Source: Rhodoplanes tepidamans (GTDB taxonomy: Bacteria > Pseudomonadota > Alphaproteobacteria > Rhizobiales > Xanthobacteraceae). From it: a DNA stretch of 64,000 nt. Both the position numbers and the translations under genes were made by a program. The notes below the pieces were generated by a model that searched no databases, was not told the origin of the DNA, and saw only the letters and a program-made list of their open reading frames with translations. Positions 34,884 to 43,776 of this stretch are shown piece after piece (positions within the stretch are counted from its first letter, which is position 1; each line of letters opens with the position of its first letter). The stretch covers positions 62,001 to 126,000 of the forward strand of contig NZ_JAUSUJ010000014.1 of NCBI RefSeq assembly GCF_030813915.1, written 5' to 3'.

Positions 34884-35798
34884 TTAGGGCAATGGCCAAA
34901 CATTCGGCAGCCAGTGACTGCCTTCTGCCTCAATACTCCCGATCGCGCCTATACCGACATCGACACTTTCGAGCTTAGCGATAACAGACCTGACGCTTGA
35001 TTCACCCAAAACATCGCCGACCACAACATGGTATACGGGCGTATGCAAATTCGCGTACAGACGCAGCAGGGCGATTAAGAGGATTCTGGCACCATCTCCA
35101 ACCACAACCGTACGCAAATTGTACCCCACTCCCGGAGTCGGCGGCGGTATATCAAATGCCCCACCAACAATGTAGGAAATATTCGATCTTGCGCCAAGAA
35201 TGTATGGCAAACACAACGGCCTAAAATCATCCAGACCCAGCGTCCACAGCACTTGGCCGTATCCAATCTTGGCCAACAGCCGCCCAAAGCTGTTCGGAAC
35301 GTGACGAAATTTTACGGTGAGCTTCATTCCGTACTTACTTTCGAAGCCATTCGCTTTTTCGTCATCACAGACGGCTGTAAACTGCCACTCCCCCGAAATA
35401 TCGAGATTTTCGGGGGAGCCTATTAAAATCCCAGCCTTCTGCATTTTGTAAAAGATCATCGCCGCAGGGTAGTCACTGTAGGGCACTTTCACAGTTCGGC
35501 CCGGGCGCTCTGGATCATGCAACTTTATGTGAGTCGGGCGACTTCTCTTTCGGCGGCTCGGGGCGTTGTAGCTAATCCGAGCATCGCCCCACATCTCACG
35601 TGCTACATCCTGCTCGAATTTCTTCGTTATATCTGCGCATCTCAGGCAGCTTGCCTTTTCTATAATGTGCCGCCCGCCGAGCGAGAATGGCAGGAAATGC
35701 TCGTCTGTGAGTTCAACACCGGCGTCACCGCAGTAAATACACTTTCCTTTCGATGGAATCCGACTCGGCCCGTGCGACACAACACATGCCTCTGACAC
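34884..35798 (-). CDS. HNH-type endonuclease domain protein
   Basis: A 304-residue protein. The N-terminal segment CIYCG followed by LTDEHFLPFSLGGRH and ASCLRCADITKKFE is an HNH/zinc-finger nuclease core with two CxxC pairs. The remaining 220 residues are unrecognised. The GTG at 35798 is the longest start; a GTG at 35780 with GAGG upstream is an alternative. It lies 57 bp after the KTSC gene on the same strand and is probably co-transcribed with SIR2-HerA-KTSC, so it may be an accessory effector. Base composition is AT-rich. Confidence 0.72.
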   Translation of the reverse strand: MSEACVVSHGPSRIPSKGKCIYCGDAGVELTDEHFLPFSLGGRHIIEKASCLRCADITKKFEQDVAREMWGDARISYNAPSRRKRSRPTHIKLHDPERPGRTVKVPYSDYPAAMIFYKMQKAGILIGSPENLDISGEWQFTAVCDDEKANGFESKYGMKLTVKFRHVPNSFGRLLAKIGYGQVLWTLGLDDFRPLCLPYILGARSNISYIVGGAFDIPPPTPGVGYNLRTVVVGDGARILLIALLRLYANLHTPVYHVVVGDVLGESSVRSVIAKLESVDVGIGAIGSIEAEGSHWLPNVWPLP

Positions 35799-35855
35799 TT
35801 ATTGCATCTGAGGCGACACCCCAGGCGCACCCCACACTTCCCTGCCTAGATTGTA

Positions 35856-36068
35856 CTATCCAACCCGAGAGTACGGATAGGCGTTTCGAATGTATGCGTT
35901 GAGGAACTGCCCCTTTGAGGGCGCCTCGCAAAACTGCTGGTACAATGCTGCTCCGACATTGTAGTATTGATACACCGTCCCGTTTTTGAACTCCACCTCA
36001 AGGGTTTCACTGGGTTCGTCGTATCCGACACTCGCGAGATTTGAAGATGATACGGGGTCTCGGTTCAT
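35856..36068 (-). CDS. KTSC-domain protein
   Basis: A 70-residue protein consisting of a KTSC domain (SSNLASVGYDEPSETLEVEF, then a Tyr-rich YQYYNV and FCEAPSKGQF). These small domains occur alone or fused to other nucleic-acid-related proteins and their function is unknown. The ATG overlaps the HerA stop as ATGA, so it is coupled to herA. Its place in the SIR2-HerA operon suggests it is a third component here. Confidence 0.8.
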   Translation of the reverse strand: MNRDPVSSSNLASVGYDEPSETLEVEFKNGTVYQYYNVGAALYQQFCEAPSKGQFLNAYIRNAYPYSRVG

Positions 36069-37909
36069 GACACTTCCTCCTCCGAAGGCGATTCATCCTC
36101 CACGGGGGCGCGATGAATCTTCGTTTCCACAGCAACTGCCGTCGTACGTTGAGCCCGCCAGGACGCGACAACGCGGTCGTATCCTTCCGCTTTGCGGCGG
36201 GTGCTCCACGCTTCCGTGACATTCGGGTCAGCGCTTCGGGGCAAATGGGCCTCAGACGGCAGGGTCGCACGGCATCGAACAGGAAGCCGAGCGGCCTCCC
36301 CCGCGATAATTGCCTCCCCTGTTCTCAGAACCGGCAGCAAGTCCATCAAGCCTGCTAGATTATCCGGAAGCGCGCCGCGCACCCGATTTCTGTCATTGGG
36401 ATTGGCTAATCGAAGCGCGATGATCGTGCCACACTGAGACAAAATCGTTTCATCAACTTCGGCCGGGCGCTGAGAAACGATCATGGCGCCGATGCCGTAT
36501 TTCCGCCCTTCCTTTGCAATTCTCTTGACGACATCACAGGCCACATTTGTATTTTCCGCACCCAAGTATCGGTGCGCTTCTTCCATAACCACAAGCAGCG
36601 GCCTTAGTATTCCGCCCTCTGTCTTCTCGCGACTCCAATACAGCGCGTCGTAAACGATACGCAAAATGGACCCGATTAGACGTATTAGAGCGGCGCTCGG
36701 TACACCCGATAAATCCAAGATGGTTATTTGTCGTTCGTGCCCAAGCCACCCTTGGAGCAACTTATCGAGGTCCGCCTTCACTCCTCCATTCAAATCCGGC
36801 TCCCAAGGGCCCGGGTGAAGCAGAAAATCGAATCGTCGATCGAGAAGCCTCGACCTTAAGAGATTCAACTGCCGTCTGATCCCCTTCGCAGCAGAGTTCA
36901 TATAGGGACCGGCTGCACCCATCGCATGGGGCTTATACTGCGGAGCACTAAGCTTTTCAGCGTCACCCTTAGCGATTAATGCTGGCTTATCCCGCTGCTG
37001 CCCTTCATAGGTCGTCGTTTCGAAGTCGACGAGCTCGTACCAAAGTCGCTTAAGGCTAAACGGTACAGGACTGTCTACCGTCAGGGACTGCGGATCTAAC
37101 CCAGGAAGTGAAGCTTCCGCGACCCGTAACGTTTTCAACTCAAATATCTTATCTGTGAATGCGATTTCTTGGTTGTCGTTCAGCCCTCCGGCAATGAAGC
37201 CGAGAAGCTCCCCGGCCTCAAGAGCCCAGTATGGAATGTATAGGGGCTCTTCGCCAGGCTGAGGCGTAGCGCTAAATACTTTAGAAATGTCGGCAAGCGG
37301 CTGGGCATACTCTCCATGCAGATCCAAGAGAAGAATTCGAGCACCGGGTGATCCGCCTTTTGGATCATCCGGCCTGACAATGGAACGCAACAAGCTCACA
37401 ACTGTTGTGGACTTTCCTGCACCTGTTGATCCAACCACCGCAGAGTGACGGGTGATGAGACTGTCTAGTGAAAGCCGCACAACAATGTTCTCAGCGCTGG
37501 CCAAAGAACCGACTGCAACTTGGTCGTTACCGCTGCTTCCATAAATCCGCTGAAGATCGGCCTCCGTGACGATATGCACCGAATCTCCAACGCTTGGATG
37601 CTGGCTCAAACCACGTTCAAATCGGGCTCCAATTGCTTCGCCAGCAAGTTCAACCCGCATCCACCGTCCGGCATTCGCTCCTGGCTCCGTCCGATCTGGC
37701 GCTGCTTTTGCACCAACTTCGCAAACGATACCAAAGAGGTCTTGGTAGCCTTGCGGGATGCGGACGAAGCTTCCAACCTGGGCCACTCGATAAGTGTGTC
37801 CGTGAATTATCGCGAGCCCAGAGGCCAGCGATTCTGCCAAAATCACTGTAACCGATGCGCCCGAAACAGCGGCGACGGTCCCGAGATATGTGGGATCACT
37901 TCCCTTCAA
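36065..37909 (-). CDS. herA: HerA-type hexameric ATPase/DNA translocase
   Basis: A 614-residue HerA/FtsK superfamily ATPase. It has an N-terminal HAS-barrel-like beta region (about 1-115), Walker A VVGSTGAGKSTTV (158-170), a Walker B region LLVVMEEAHRYLG and the sensor/arginine segment GIGAMIVSQRPAEVDE. It starts with TTG at 37909, with GGAG 7 nt upstream, inside the last codons of the SIR2 gene (14-bp overlap). SIR2-HerA pairs are a known anti-phage system in which the two proteins assemble into a large complex with nuclease/NADase activity. Here the pair is followed by KTSC and HNH genes. Confidence 0.88.
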   Translation of the reverse strand: MKGSDPTYLGTVAAVSGASVTVILAESLASGLAIIHGHTYRVAQVGSFVRIPQGYQDLFGIVCEVGAKAAPDRTEPGANAGRWMRVELAGEAIGARFERGLSQHPSVGDSVHIVTEADLQRIYGSSGNDQVAVGSLASAENIVVRLSLDSLITRHSAVVGSTGAGKSTTVVSLLRSIVRPDDPKGGSPGARILLLDLHGEYAQPLADISKVFSATPQPGEEPLYIPYWALEAGELLGFIAGGLNDNQEIAFTDKIFELKTLRVAEASLPGLDPQSLTVDSPVPFSLKRLWYELVDFETTTYEGQQRDKPALIAKGDAEKLSAPQYKPHAMGAAGPYMNSAAKGIRRQLNLLRSRLLDRRFDFLLHPGPWEPDLNGGVKADLDKLLQGWLGHERQITILDLSGVPSAALIRLIGSILRIVYDALYWSREKTEGGILRPLLVVMEEAHRYLGAENTNVACDVVKRIAKEGRKYGIGAMIVSQRPAEVDETILSQCGTIIALRLANPNDRNRVRGALPDNLAGLMDLLPVLRTGEAIIAGEAARLPVRCRATLPSEAHLPRSADPNVTEAWSTRRKAEGYDRVVASWRAQRTTAVAVETKIHRAPVEDESPSEEEVS

Positions 37910-39131
37910 GTGCTGGCTCCTTCGCGGTAGCTGACGCTGTGGAAGCCTCCGGGTCTGCGGCGGCCGCCGCCATTAGGTCCGAAGCCTGCGCGAGGGCGCA
38001 GAATCTAGCGAACCGGGCAAAATCACCGAGCAAGAAGACGGGTGCTCCGTCCGCTTCCCGCTTATCCCAGAAGCTTGCGCGAATCTCTGCCCAGTTCTTC
38101 GGAAGCTCTCCCGGAACCCAAGTCCCAGGAACTCCACTGATGACTGCGCCATCTGCCGCGTAGACGCTGAGGTTGGGCCTATCAACCGCAATTCGGCACG
38201 CACACTCCTCTTGAGCTAACTGTTGGTATTGGAACGCCATAACAGCAGTATTCGCATTTACAGCTAGGGTCTCATCTAAGACTGCACAAATATGCGCATC
38301 ACGAAAGGAGAACCCAATCGCCAAGATCAGCGTATCGGGGGTCAACAAGAAATTCTTTAGGCGCTCGAATAATGCCGCGTAGGGCTGCTTCTGCGTAAGG
38401 TCATACTTGAGATAGTCTGGGTAGACGAGTTCATTTGACTCGCGACCACCTCGCCGAACGATAGCGCCGTTTTCGGCGGCCCACCCCAGCGATCCGTGGA
38501 GTTTCCAAAGACGCGACCACCTGGGCGGCAGGTCGTCGCCGGCCACGGTCACAGGATCGAAGAACGGAGCATGCCCGCCCGAAAACCCGTCAAAATACGC
38601 CGCTCGGGCTTGCTCGAACGCTTCTTCGAAGAGCAAGTCGTAGTTCGTTGTAAATATCTCTACGGCGTGTGCTCTGTGCGTCCCGCCGATCCACGCCACT
38701 AGTTCATTGTAGGGATTCCGCTGTTGCGGTAGGCGAGGGCCCACCAACTTGCCGATTTCAGCGCATATGCTCTTCGCCAAGGTTTCGTATTGTTTCCCAT
38801 CCATGCCGCTAATAGAAATTGACCCAAGCGCCTGTTGAAGCAGTCGGACGCGCGACAGAATCGATTCAATATTGCTTTTGGCTCCCAATTCGACATGAAT
38901 TGCATTTGCAGCAACACCGTGCGGCCCGGAAAGAGAGCTAAGCACCTTTGCCGTCAACTCGTTTACGCCTGGGATGAGTGGAGTTCCCGCAGGATGTGGT
39001 TTTCCGTCAGCATCGAGCCGGATCGACATCGGCGCTCCCGCACCGATTAAAAGGCCGATGCGTTTTCTGCCTTGCGAGAGCACGTACCTGAGATCGGCCA
39101 TGAACCGATCAGGATTGTGAATCGTTTCCAC
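37896..39131 (-). CDS. SIR2-family NADase/nuclease of the SIR2-HerA system
   Basis: A 411-residue SIR2-fold protein. NAD-binding GAGAP is at 30-34, TTNYD at 161-165 (catalytic Asn163) and LWKLHGS with catalytic His212. SIR2 effectors of this type hydrolyse NAD+ during phage infection, killing or stalling the cell. The GTG start at 39131 has AGAGGGGG upstream. The C-terminal 60 residues are Ala-rich and family-variable. Its stop overlaps herA. Confidence 0.88.
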   Translation of the reverse strand: METIHNPDRFMADLRYVLSQGRKRIGLLIGAGAPMSIRLDADGKPHPAGTPLIPGVNELTAKVLSSLSGPHGVAANAIHVELGAKSNIESILSRVRLLQQALGSISISGMDGKQYETLAKSICAEIGKLVGPRLPQQRNPYNELVAWIGGTHRAHAVEIFTTNYDLLFEEAFEQARAAYFDGFSGGHAPFFDPVTVAGDDLPPRWSRLWKLHGSLGWAAENGAIVRRGGRESNELVYPDYLKYDLTQKQPYAALFERLKNFLLTPDTLILAIGFSFRDAHICAVLDETLAVNANTAVMAFQYQQLAQEECACRIAVDRPNLSVYAADGAVISGVPGTWVPGELPKNWAEIRASFWDKREADGAPVFLLGDFARFARFCALAQASDLMAAAAADPEASTASATAKEPALEGK

Positions 39132-39419
39132 TTGTTCCCCCTCTTTTATTCATGTTTTACACCCGCGCGAGAGGTAAGGAAACGGGCCTGCGCTGGTTTA
39201 GGCTGGTGGCCGGTCTGCAGCGATCTTGCGCGAGGGATCGAAGCCCGGAGGGCGGAGACGCATCGCGGCTCCGTTCACGAGAGCCCGGCCCGAAGGGGCG
39301 CGCCACTCCGCCCGCGAAACCTGCTCGCTCAATAGGCTGAACAATATACGAAACTGATATCCAGCCGTACTCTCCCCTCGCCTCGGCGCATGGTGCACCG
39401 TGGCATGGGAAAGGATGAC

Positions 39420-40679
39420 GTGCGCTTACTTCCGCTCGCCCTCGTGCTGATCGGGGCAGTTGGCTCGGCCTGGGCTGACTGCACCAATCCCCCCGGCCAA
39501 GCCGGGTTCGTGCGCTACGCCGCCAACGTCTCCATGATGGTCTTCTGCGACGGCACCAACTGGGTCAGCATGTCCGGCGGCGCCAACGTCACTGTCGGCG
39601 GCAACGTCAACAACCCGGGCGGGGCCGATACCTACGTCCAGTTCAACAGCGGCGGCACGGCGTTCGGCGGCAGCAGCGCGTTCACCTGGAACACCGGCAC
39701 CAGCACCCTCTCGGTCACCAACATTTCCGCCACAAACCTCTCAGGCCTCCTGCAAACCGCCGCCCAGCCGAACATCACAAGCGTCGGTACCCTCACCGGC
39801 CTCACGGTCAACGGCACCGTCAGCGCCACAACGGTGTCCGGCACAACCGGCTACTTCACCAACTTGGTGGTCAACGGCGTCTCGGTCACCGGCGGCGCCC
39901 AGGCCGACCGCATCGTCTCGGGCAGCACCAAGGTGGTGGCCAACAGCACCACCGACATTATCAGCCTGAGCACGGCCAACGTCACCTGGGGCTACTTGGC
40001 CAGCTCCACCAGCTACCTGCCGACACTGGCGGGCGCCAAGGTGAGCAGCACCAACGCCAGCCACAACACGGTGCAGCTGGTGCCCGAACCGATCACCAAC
40101 ATCATGGGCGGCGGCGGCAACTACATCCTCTCCGGCACGACGGCGGTTTCCACGTCGTCTGCCGGGACGATCAATTTCGCCACCAACGGCAACACTCAAA
40201 TGACGATTGATTCCGCGGGGAATGTTGGCGTTGGAACCTCGGCACCAAGCACGGCACTGGATGTCAGCGGCACCTTTATTCGTAAGATTTACCGGGCTTC
40301 CGGTGTTGGTCCCTACATACAATCACCAGGAACAGTCACCGGCAGAACGTTGACCTTCACAAAAATGAAAAATGGAACTGACATTCTTATTCGTTATGCA
40401 GATACGCTAGGTGCCTATCGGACAAGCTCTTTGTCGACCTACTGCACTTTTACGATTAAAGTCGATGGGGCTAATTGTCCGACATCTATTGCGGGCGTAG
40501 TTTACTATCCTGGGGCATCCGATGCTGTGATGTCTCCTAGTTACATTGAAGGTTCCTGCTCGGGATTGAGCGTCGGCTCTCATACCATTAGCGTTGCCTC
40601 AACCACGTCAACTGCCATGTGGTGTTATGCTGGATACTCTCCTGCGTCATGGTCGCTAACGGCTGAAGAAGTTTACTAA
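39420..40679 (+). CDS. Secreted fibre-like surface protein with exchanged 3' end
   Basis: A 419-residue exported protein. The GTG at 39420 with AAAGGA upstream gives a good signal peptide (RLLPLALVLIGAVGSAWA). Next comes a two-Cys module (CTNPPGQAG through CDGTNWVSM), then a long Thr/Ser/Asn/Gly/Val beta-repeat shaft (residues about 50-290) like tail-fibre or trimeric-adhesin stalks, and GNVGVGTSAPSTALDVSGT. After residue about 290 the DNA turns AT-rich and the protein becomes a different Cys-containing C-terminal head. A remnant of the former end follows at 40682-40870. Host adhesin or phage-receptor decoy are possible roles; none is proven. Confidence 0.75.
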   Translation: MRLLPLALVLIGAVGSAWADCTNPPGQAGFVRYAANVSMMVFCDGTNWVSMSGGANVTVGGNVNNPGGADTYVQFNSGGTAFGGSSAFTWNTGTSTLSVTNISATNLSGLLQTAAQPNITSVGTLTGLTVNGTVSATTVSGTTGYFTNLVVNGVSVTGGAQADRIVSGSTKVVANSTTDIISLSTANVTWGYLASSTSYLPTLAGAKVSSTNASHNTVQLVPEPITNIMGGGGNYILSGTTAVSTSSAGTINFATNGNTQMTIDSAGNVGVGTSAPSTALDVSGTFIRKIYRASGVGPYIQSPGTVTGRTLTFTKMKNGTDILIRYADTLGAYRTSSLSTYCTFTIKVDGANCPTSIAGVVYYPGASDAVMSPSYIEGSCSGLSVGSHTISVASTTSTAMWCYAGYSPASWSLTAEEVY

Positions 40680-40681
40680 CG

Positions 40682-40870
40682 TTCGTAGGTATCCATTCGA
40701 TCGCGAACACGAGGTCTCCCAAACTCAAAGCCGACAACGACACCCTCCGCCACACCCTCCAGGCCAGCGCATCCGCCTGCAAATCCCTCGAAGCAGCGCA
40801 ACGGGCCGACCACGCCGCTCTGGAAGCCCTACGGCGCCAGGTAAACGCTCTCGTCCCCGCTCGCCACTGA
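40682..40870 (+). pseudogene. Remnant coiled-coil C-terminus of the fibre gene
   Basis: Directly after the fibre stop an open frame without a start encodes SPKLKADNDTLRHTLQASAS and then EALRRQVNAL before a TGA at 40868-40870. This is a heptad coiled coil like the C-terminal chaperone or trimerisation segment that usually ends fibre proteins with the GVGTSAPSTALDVSG motif. Its GC-rich codon use matches the fibre shaft, not the AT-rich head in between. I infer that the head cassette (about 40290-40680) was inserted and displaced this end. Confidence 0.55.
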
Positions 40871-40942
40871 CCGTGGAAGAGCTGAGCGGGGGAGGTGAGC
40901 CTTCGCTCGAAAGCGAAGACTCAGAACCGGTCTATGCCTTTA

Positions 40943-41143
40943 TCACCATCGGATGGCGGCGAAAGCCTCTCCACGGGCAGCTAATGCGGCTTCGTACTCG
41001 TCCGCTTGGCGGTGCCAATCTGGATAGATGCGAAGTCCATACGCCTCCACACCTGGAACACCGGCATCGGTGTCCAGAAGCAGACCGGCAATGAGACCGT
41101 GAAGTTCGTGTAGACTGGGAGTGGATAACTCGTTGTATTTCAT
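40943..41143 (-). CDS. Small acidic protein of unknown function
   Basis: A 66-residue protein starting MKYNELSTPSLHELHGL, with a very good ribosome site (AAAGGAG, 7 nt upstream of the ATG at 41143). Its composition is mildly acidic with an amphipathic Leu-rich N-terminus. It resembles no family I can name. It lies between the fibre remnant and the nuclease-like gene. Confidence 0.55.
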   Translation of the reverse strand: MKYNELSTPSLHELHGLIAGLLLDTDAGVPGVEAYGLRIYPDWHRQADEYEAALAARGEAFAAIRW

Positions 41144-41258
41144 GGATTGCTCCTTTGGTATGGGCAGCACCATTGCTGCCTCTTCTATTTAGTAAATCGA
41201 GGAGTTCACCAAGCAGAGCTCCGTTCGGGCCATACAGGCAGCCCGGCTCTGGCGCAGC

Positions 41259-41765
41259 TCAGAGCGCCACCGACCGGACGAACGCGAGATAGAACGGCTC
41301 CGTCAGCAAAACCGGCATCGCCGCATCGAGCGGCAGCGCGAGCGTGAGACACCCTCCCCGGCGCACGGCCGGAACATCGTCCAGCCGATCGAGCCGCACC
41401 CAATAGCCCTGCGGGCCGCCTTCGGGATCGAGACAGGCGAAGTACACCGTCAGATGGAACAGGCGGGCGAACGTCCTGAGCTTCTGAACCTCCGCCACGT
41501 CGAATATCAGCCCTTCCGGGTAGACCGTCTTCGCCTTCACGTCGAAAGCAATCAAGCCGACGCCTGGGATGCCGACCAGGTAATCCGGGCGCTTGATCTG
41601 ACCGCGCAGCGGCACCGGGACGGTCAACGGCGACTGCTCGACATACAGGTGCGGCAGCACGGCCGAATCCAGCCAAGTGCGGAAGACCTGTTCGGCCTGC
41701 GCACCCTTGGCGATGTCGGCAGGGTCGACAACACGGCGTGCTCTCCGGACGCGGGGCTTGTTCAT
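41259..41765 (-). CDS. PD-(D/E)XK nuclease-like protein
   Basis: A 168-residue protein with the core pattern of restriction-endonuclease-fold proteins: Glu25 in GAQAEQVF, Asp61 in KRPDYLVGIPGVG and Asp75-x-Lys77 in LIAFDVKAKT. Predicted strands around FDVKAK and LTVYFACLD fit the fold. It could be a small defence or recombination nuclease. It has no obvious partner gene; the nearest is the small acidic protein downstream on the same strand. Confidence 0.65.
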   Translation of the reverse strand: MNKPRVRRARRVVDPADIAKGAQAEQVFRTWLDSAVLPHLYVEQSPLTVPVPLRGQIKRPDYLVGIPGVGLIAFDVKAKTVYPEGLIFDVAEVQKLRTFARLFHLTVYFACLDPEGGPQGYWVRLDRLDDVPAVRRGGCLTLALPLDAAMPVLLTEPFYLAFVRSVAL

Positions 41766-41937
41766 ATCCGCCTATGGGCGGCCCCGGGAGCACGACCTGA
41801 CAGCACGGCGTGCGCCCGGCTGGCGCTGGAAGGCACCCGCCCCGAGCGCCAGGTCGCCGGGGGTGCGGGGGCGGCCTTGGAGCGCCCCGCAGGCCTGCTG
41901 GAAGGCCGGAGGCCCTAAGCAGGCCTCGGGAAGGGTT

Positions 41938-42035
41938 CGGGGAGGGCTTCCCTCCCCGATCGCCGGGCGTGTCCCGGCGACCTCTACGGCAAAGCCGCCG
42001 TCACTACTGCGAAGCTCTTAGGTAGTGACGGCGGC
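41938..42035. repeat. Three tandem perfect inverted repeats, candidate transfer or replication origin
   Basis: Within 98 bp are CGGGGAGGG/CCCTCCCCG (41938-41958, loop CTT), TCGCCGGG/CCCGGCGA (41960-41980, 5-bp loop) and GCCGCCGTCACTAC/GTAGTGACGGCGGC (41994-42035, 14-bp arms and 14-bp spacer). All arms are perfect. None is followed by a T-run. They lie in a 790-bp stretch (41766-42558) with no convincing gene. Such clusters are typical of oriT, single-strand origins or recombinase sites. Confidence 0.5.
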
Positions 42036-42258
42036 GGCCCGCGAACGCGACGCCCGCCACCAACAGCCCAGGATTCCGCCAAGCCCAGCCCGTTCTGCAG
42101 CTGTGGCACCGCCCTGTCAGAAATGAGTGCTGGCGAGTGCCAGAAGGGAGTGCACGGGCTGCACGGGCCTGTGCCGGTAACACGCCGCCGGGCCATCGGG
42201 CCGGGGAAGTCGGGACACACACGGCCTTCGGGCCACGACCAATTCAAAGGAGAAAACC

Positions 42259-42351
42259 ATGACGATGTTCATCATCGACGCGAGCCGGGCGCATCCCGGC
42301 AAAAGAGCTGATCGGCGTGACCCATCGGGCAACACCCACAGCCATCCGTAA
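42259..42351 (+). CDS. Possible 30-residue peptide or truncated gene
   Basis: An ATG at 42259 with a textbook ribosome site (AAAGGAG, 6 nt upstream) opens a 30-codon frame beginning MTMFIIDASRAHPGKRADRR and ending at TAA. The strong translation signal is the only support. It may be a leader peptide, or the 5' stub of a gene whose remainder was lost. Confidence 0.3.
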   Translation: MTMFIIDASRAHPGKRADRRDPSGNTHSHP

Positions 42352-42558
42352 AGGAAGCGAATTCAGGACGGCCCATAGAAGGCGGCGCCAGCAGGCATTG
42401 GAAGAGCCACGCAGCGTCCCCCGGACCAACGAATTGCAGACCAAGGAAAGGAGCGACGGTCCAGCTAACCGGAATGCCTGACCAACTCCGCTGAGAAGCG
42501 GGCGGCGTGTTGCCACGGCACACGGCGCGGTCATCAACACTAAACGAAAGTAAGAGAC

Positions 42559-43443
42559 GTGGACGCACTGGCGTTCGACCTAAAAAGCATCACCCTCGCC
42601 GCGGGCGAGGGCTCGTACCTGACGCGCGCGCAGCGTCACCGGGGCTTGCAGTTGATTGCGCGTGAGCTGCGGGGGCTCGGCTTCAAGCTGCCCGCCGCAG
42701 GCTCGCTCAAGCCCAAGCACATCGAGGCGCTGGTGGCGCATTGGAAGACATCAGGCCTCTCGGCCGGGACGATCAAGAACCGCATGGGGTGGGTGCGGTT
42801 CTGGGCCGGGAAGGTCCGCAAGGCGGGCGTGCTGCCGCGCGATAACGACCGCCTAGGGATTCCGGATCGGCACAGCTTCAAGGGCAACCGGGCGCGTATC
42901 ACGGTCGGCCAGCAGCTGACCGCCCTGCCCGATCGCATGCGACTCGCCATCCGGCTTCAGATGGCCTTCGGGCTGCGGCTGGAAGAGAGTTTGAAGTTCC
43001 GGGTGAGCCAGGCCGACACAGGCGACGCAATCGCCTTGCAGGCGAGCTGGTGCAAGGGCGGCCGGTTCCGCGAGGTGCCGATCACGCATCCGCGCCAGCG
43101 GGCGCTGCTCGAGGAAGCGCACGCGCTCTGCGGGGACGGCTCGCTTGTGCCCGAGGGCAAGACGTTCATTGAGTTCCGGAAGGAGATGGAGCACGCGACC
43201 TGGCGGGCGGGCATCCGCAACATGCACGGGCACCGCCACTGGTACGCGCAATGGCGCTACCAGGCCCTAACGGGACGTCCTGCCCCGGCCGCAGGCGGCC
43301 CGACCTATGAGCGGCTGAGCCGGGCCGAGCGGGCGACCGACTATCGGGCTCGCATGACGATCAGCCGCGAGCTTGGCCACAATCGCCTGCAGATCACGGA
43401 CACCTACCTCGGCAGCCGCTTTGCCCCGAAAGGCGGTGCGTGA
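42559..43443 (+). CDS. Tyrosine recombinase (integrase), canonical catalytic set
   Basis: A 294-residue phage-integrase-type recombinase. An N-terminal SAM-like core-binding domain (about 25-105) precedes a catalytic domain with Arg I in FGLRLEESLKF, HxxRH in NMHGHRHWYAQ, LGHNRLQITDTYLGSRF with His III and nucleophile Tyr. The start is GTG at 42559. It is the second recombinase of the element and the one with intact catalytic residues. A dyad-rich non-coding region lies upstream, and a small gene is coupled downstream. It may serve dimer resolution, an older integration event or a nested element. Confidence 0.88.
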   Translation: MDALAFDLKSITLAAGEGSYLTRAQRHRGLQLIARELRGLGFKLPAAGSLKPKHIEALVAHWKTSGLSAGTIKNRMGWVRFWAGKVRKAGVLPRDNDRLGIPDRHSFKGNRARITVGQQLTALPDRMRLAIRLQMAFGLRLEESLKFRVSQADTGDAIALQASWCKGGRFREVPITHPRQRALLEEAHALCGDGSLVPEGKTFIEFRKEMEHATWRAGIRNMHGHRHWYAQWRYQALTGRPAPAAGGPTYERLSRAERATDYRARMTISRELGHNRLQITDTYLGSRFAPKGGA

Positions 43444-43757
43444 TGCGCGCTCCCCTCGCCAAACTTCTCCCCATCCTCCAGGCTGAGACCGCCCGGGCGA
43501 TCGAGACGGCCGCGGCCGAGATTGCGCCGGAACAGGTCCGGGCCAAGATCACGGCCGCAGCCAAAGCCGGTCAGTCGGCGCTGCGCGTCCGGCTCCCCTC
43601 CCCCGTCAACGTCCGCGACACCGAAGCCGCAAAAGCCCTCACGGCCTGGTGCAAGAAGGAAGGCCTCAAGCTCGCCTGGGAGAATCGGGCAGCAGATTTG
43701 GAAGACGGTCGCCGGGTGATCGTGTGGGAGCCGGAGATTTCGTGGTCGGTGCTCTGA
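43443..43757 (+). CDS. Hypothetical protein coupled to the recombinase
   Basis: A 104-residue protein whose ATG overlaps the recombinase stop (TGATG). The N-terminal half is an Ala/Glu-rich helix (LQAETARAIETAAAEIAPEQ); the C-terminal half has a short beta-type segment ending GRRVIVWEPEISWSVL. I do not recognise a family. Translational coupling suggests a recombinase accessory protein. Confidence 0.65.
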   Translation: MRAPLAKLLPILQAETARAIETAAAEIAPEQVRAKITAAAKAGQSALRVRLPSPVNVRDTEAAKALTAWCKKEGLKLAWENRAADLEDGRRVIVWEPEISWSVL

Positions 43758-43776
43758 GGAGCGCCCCGACCTCGGG

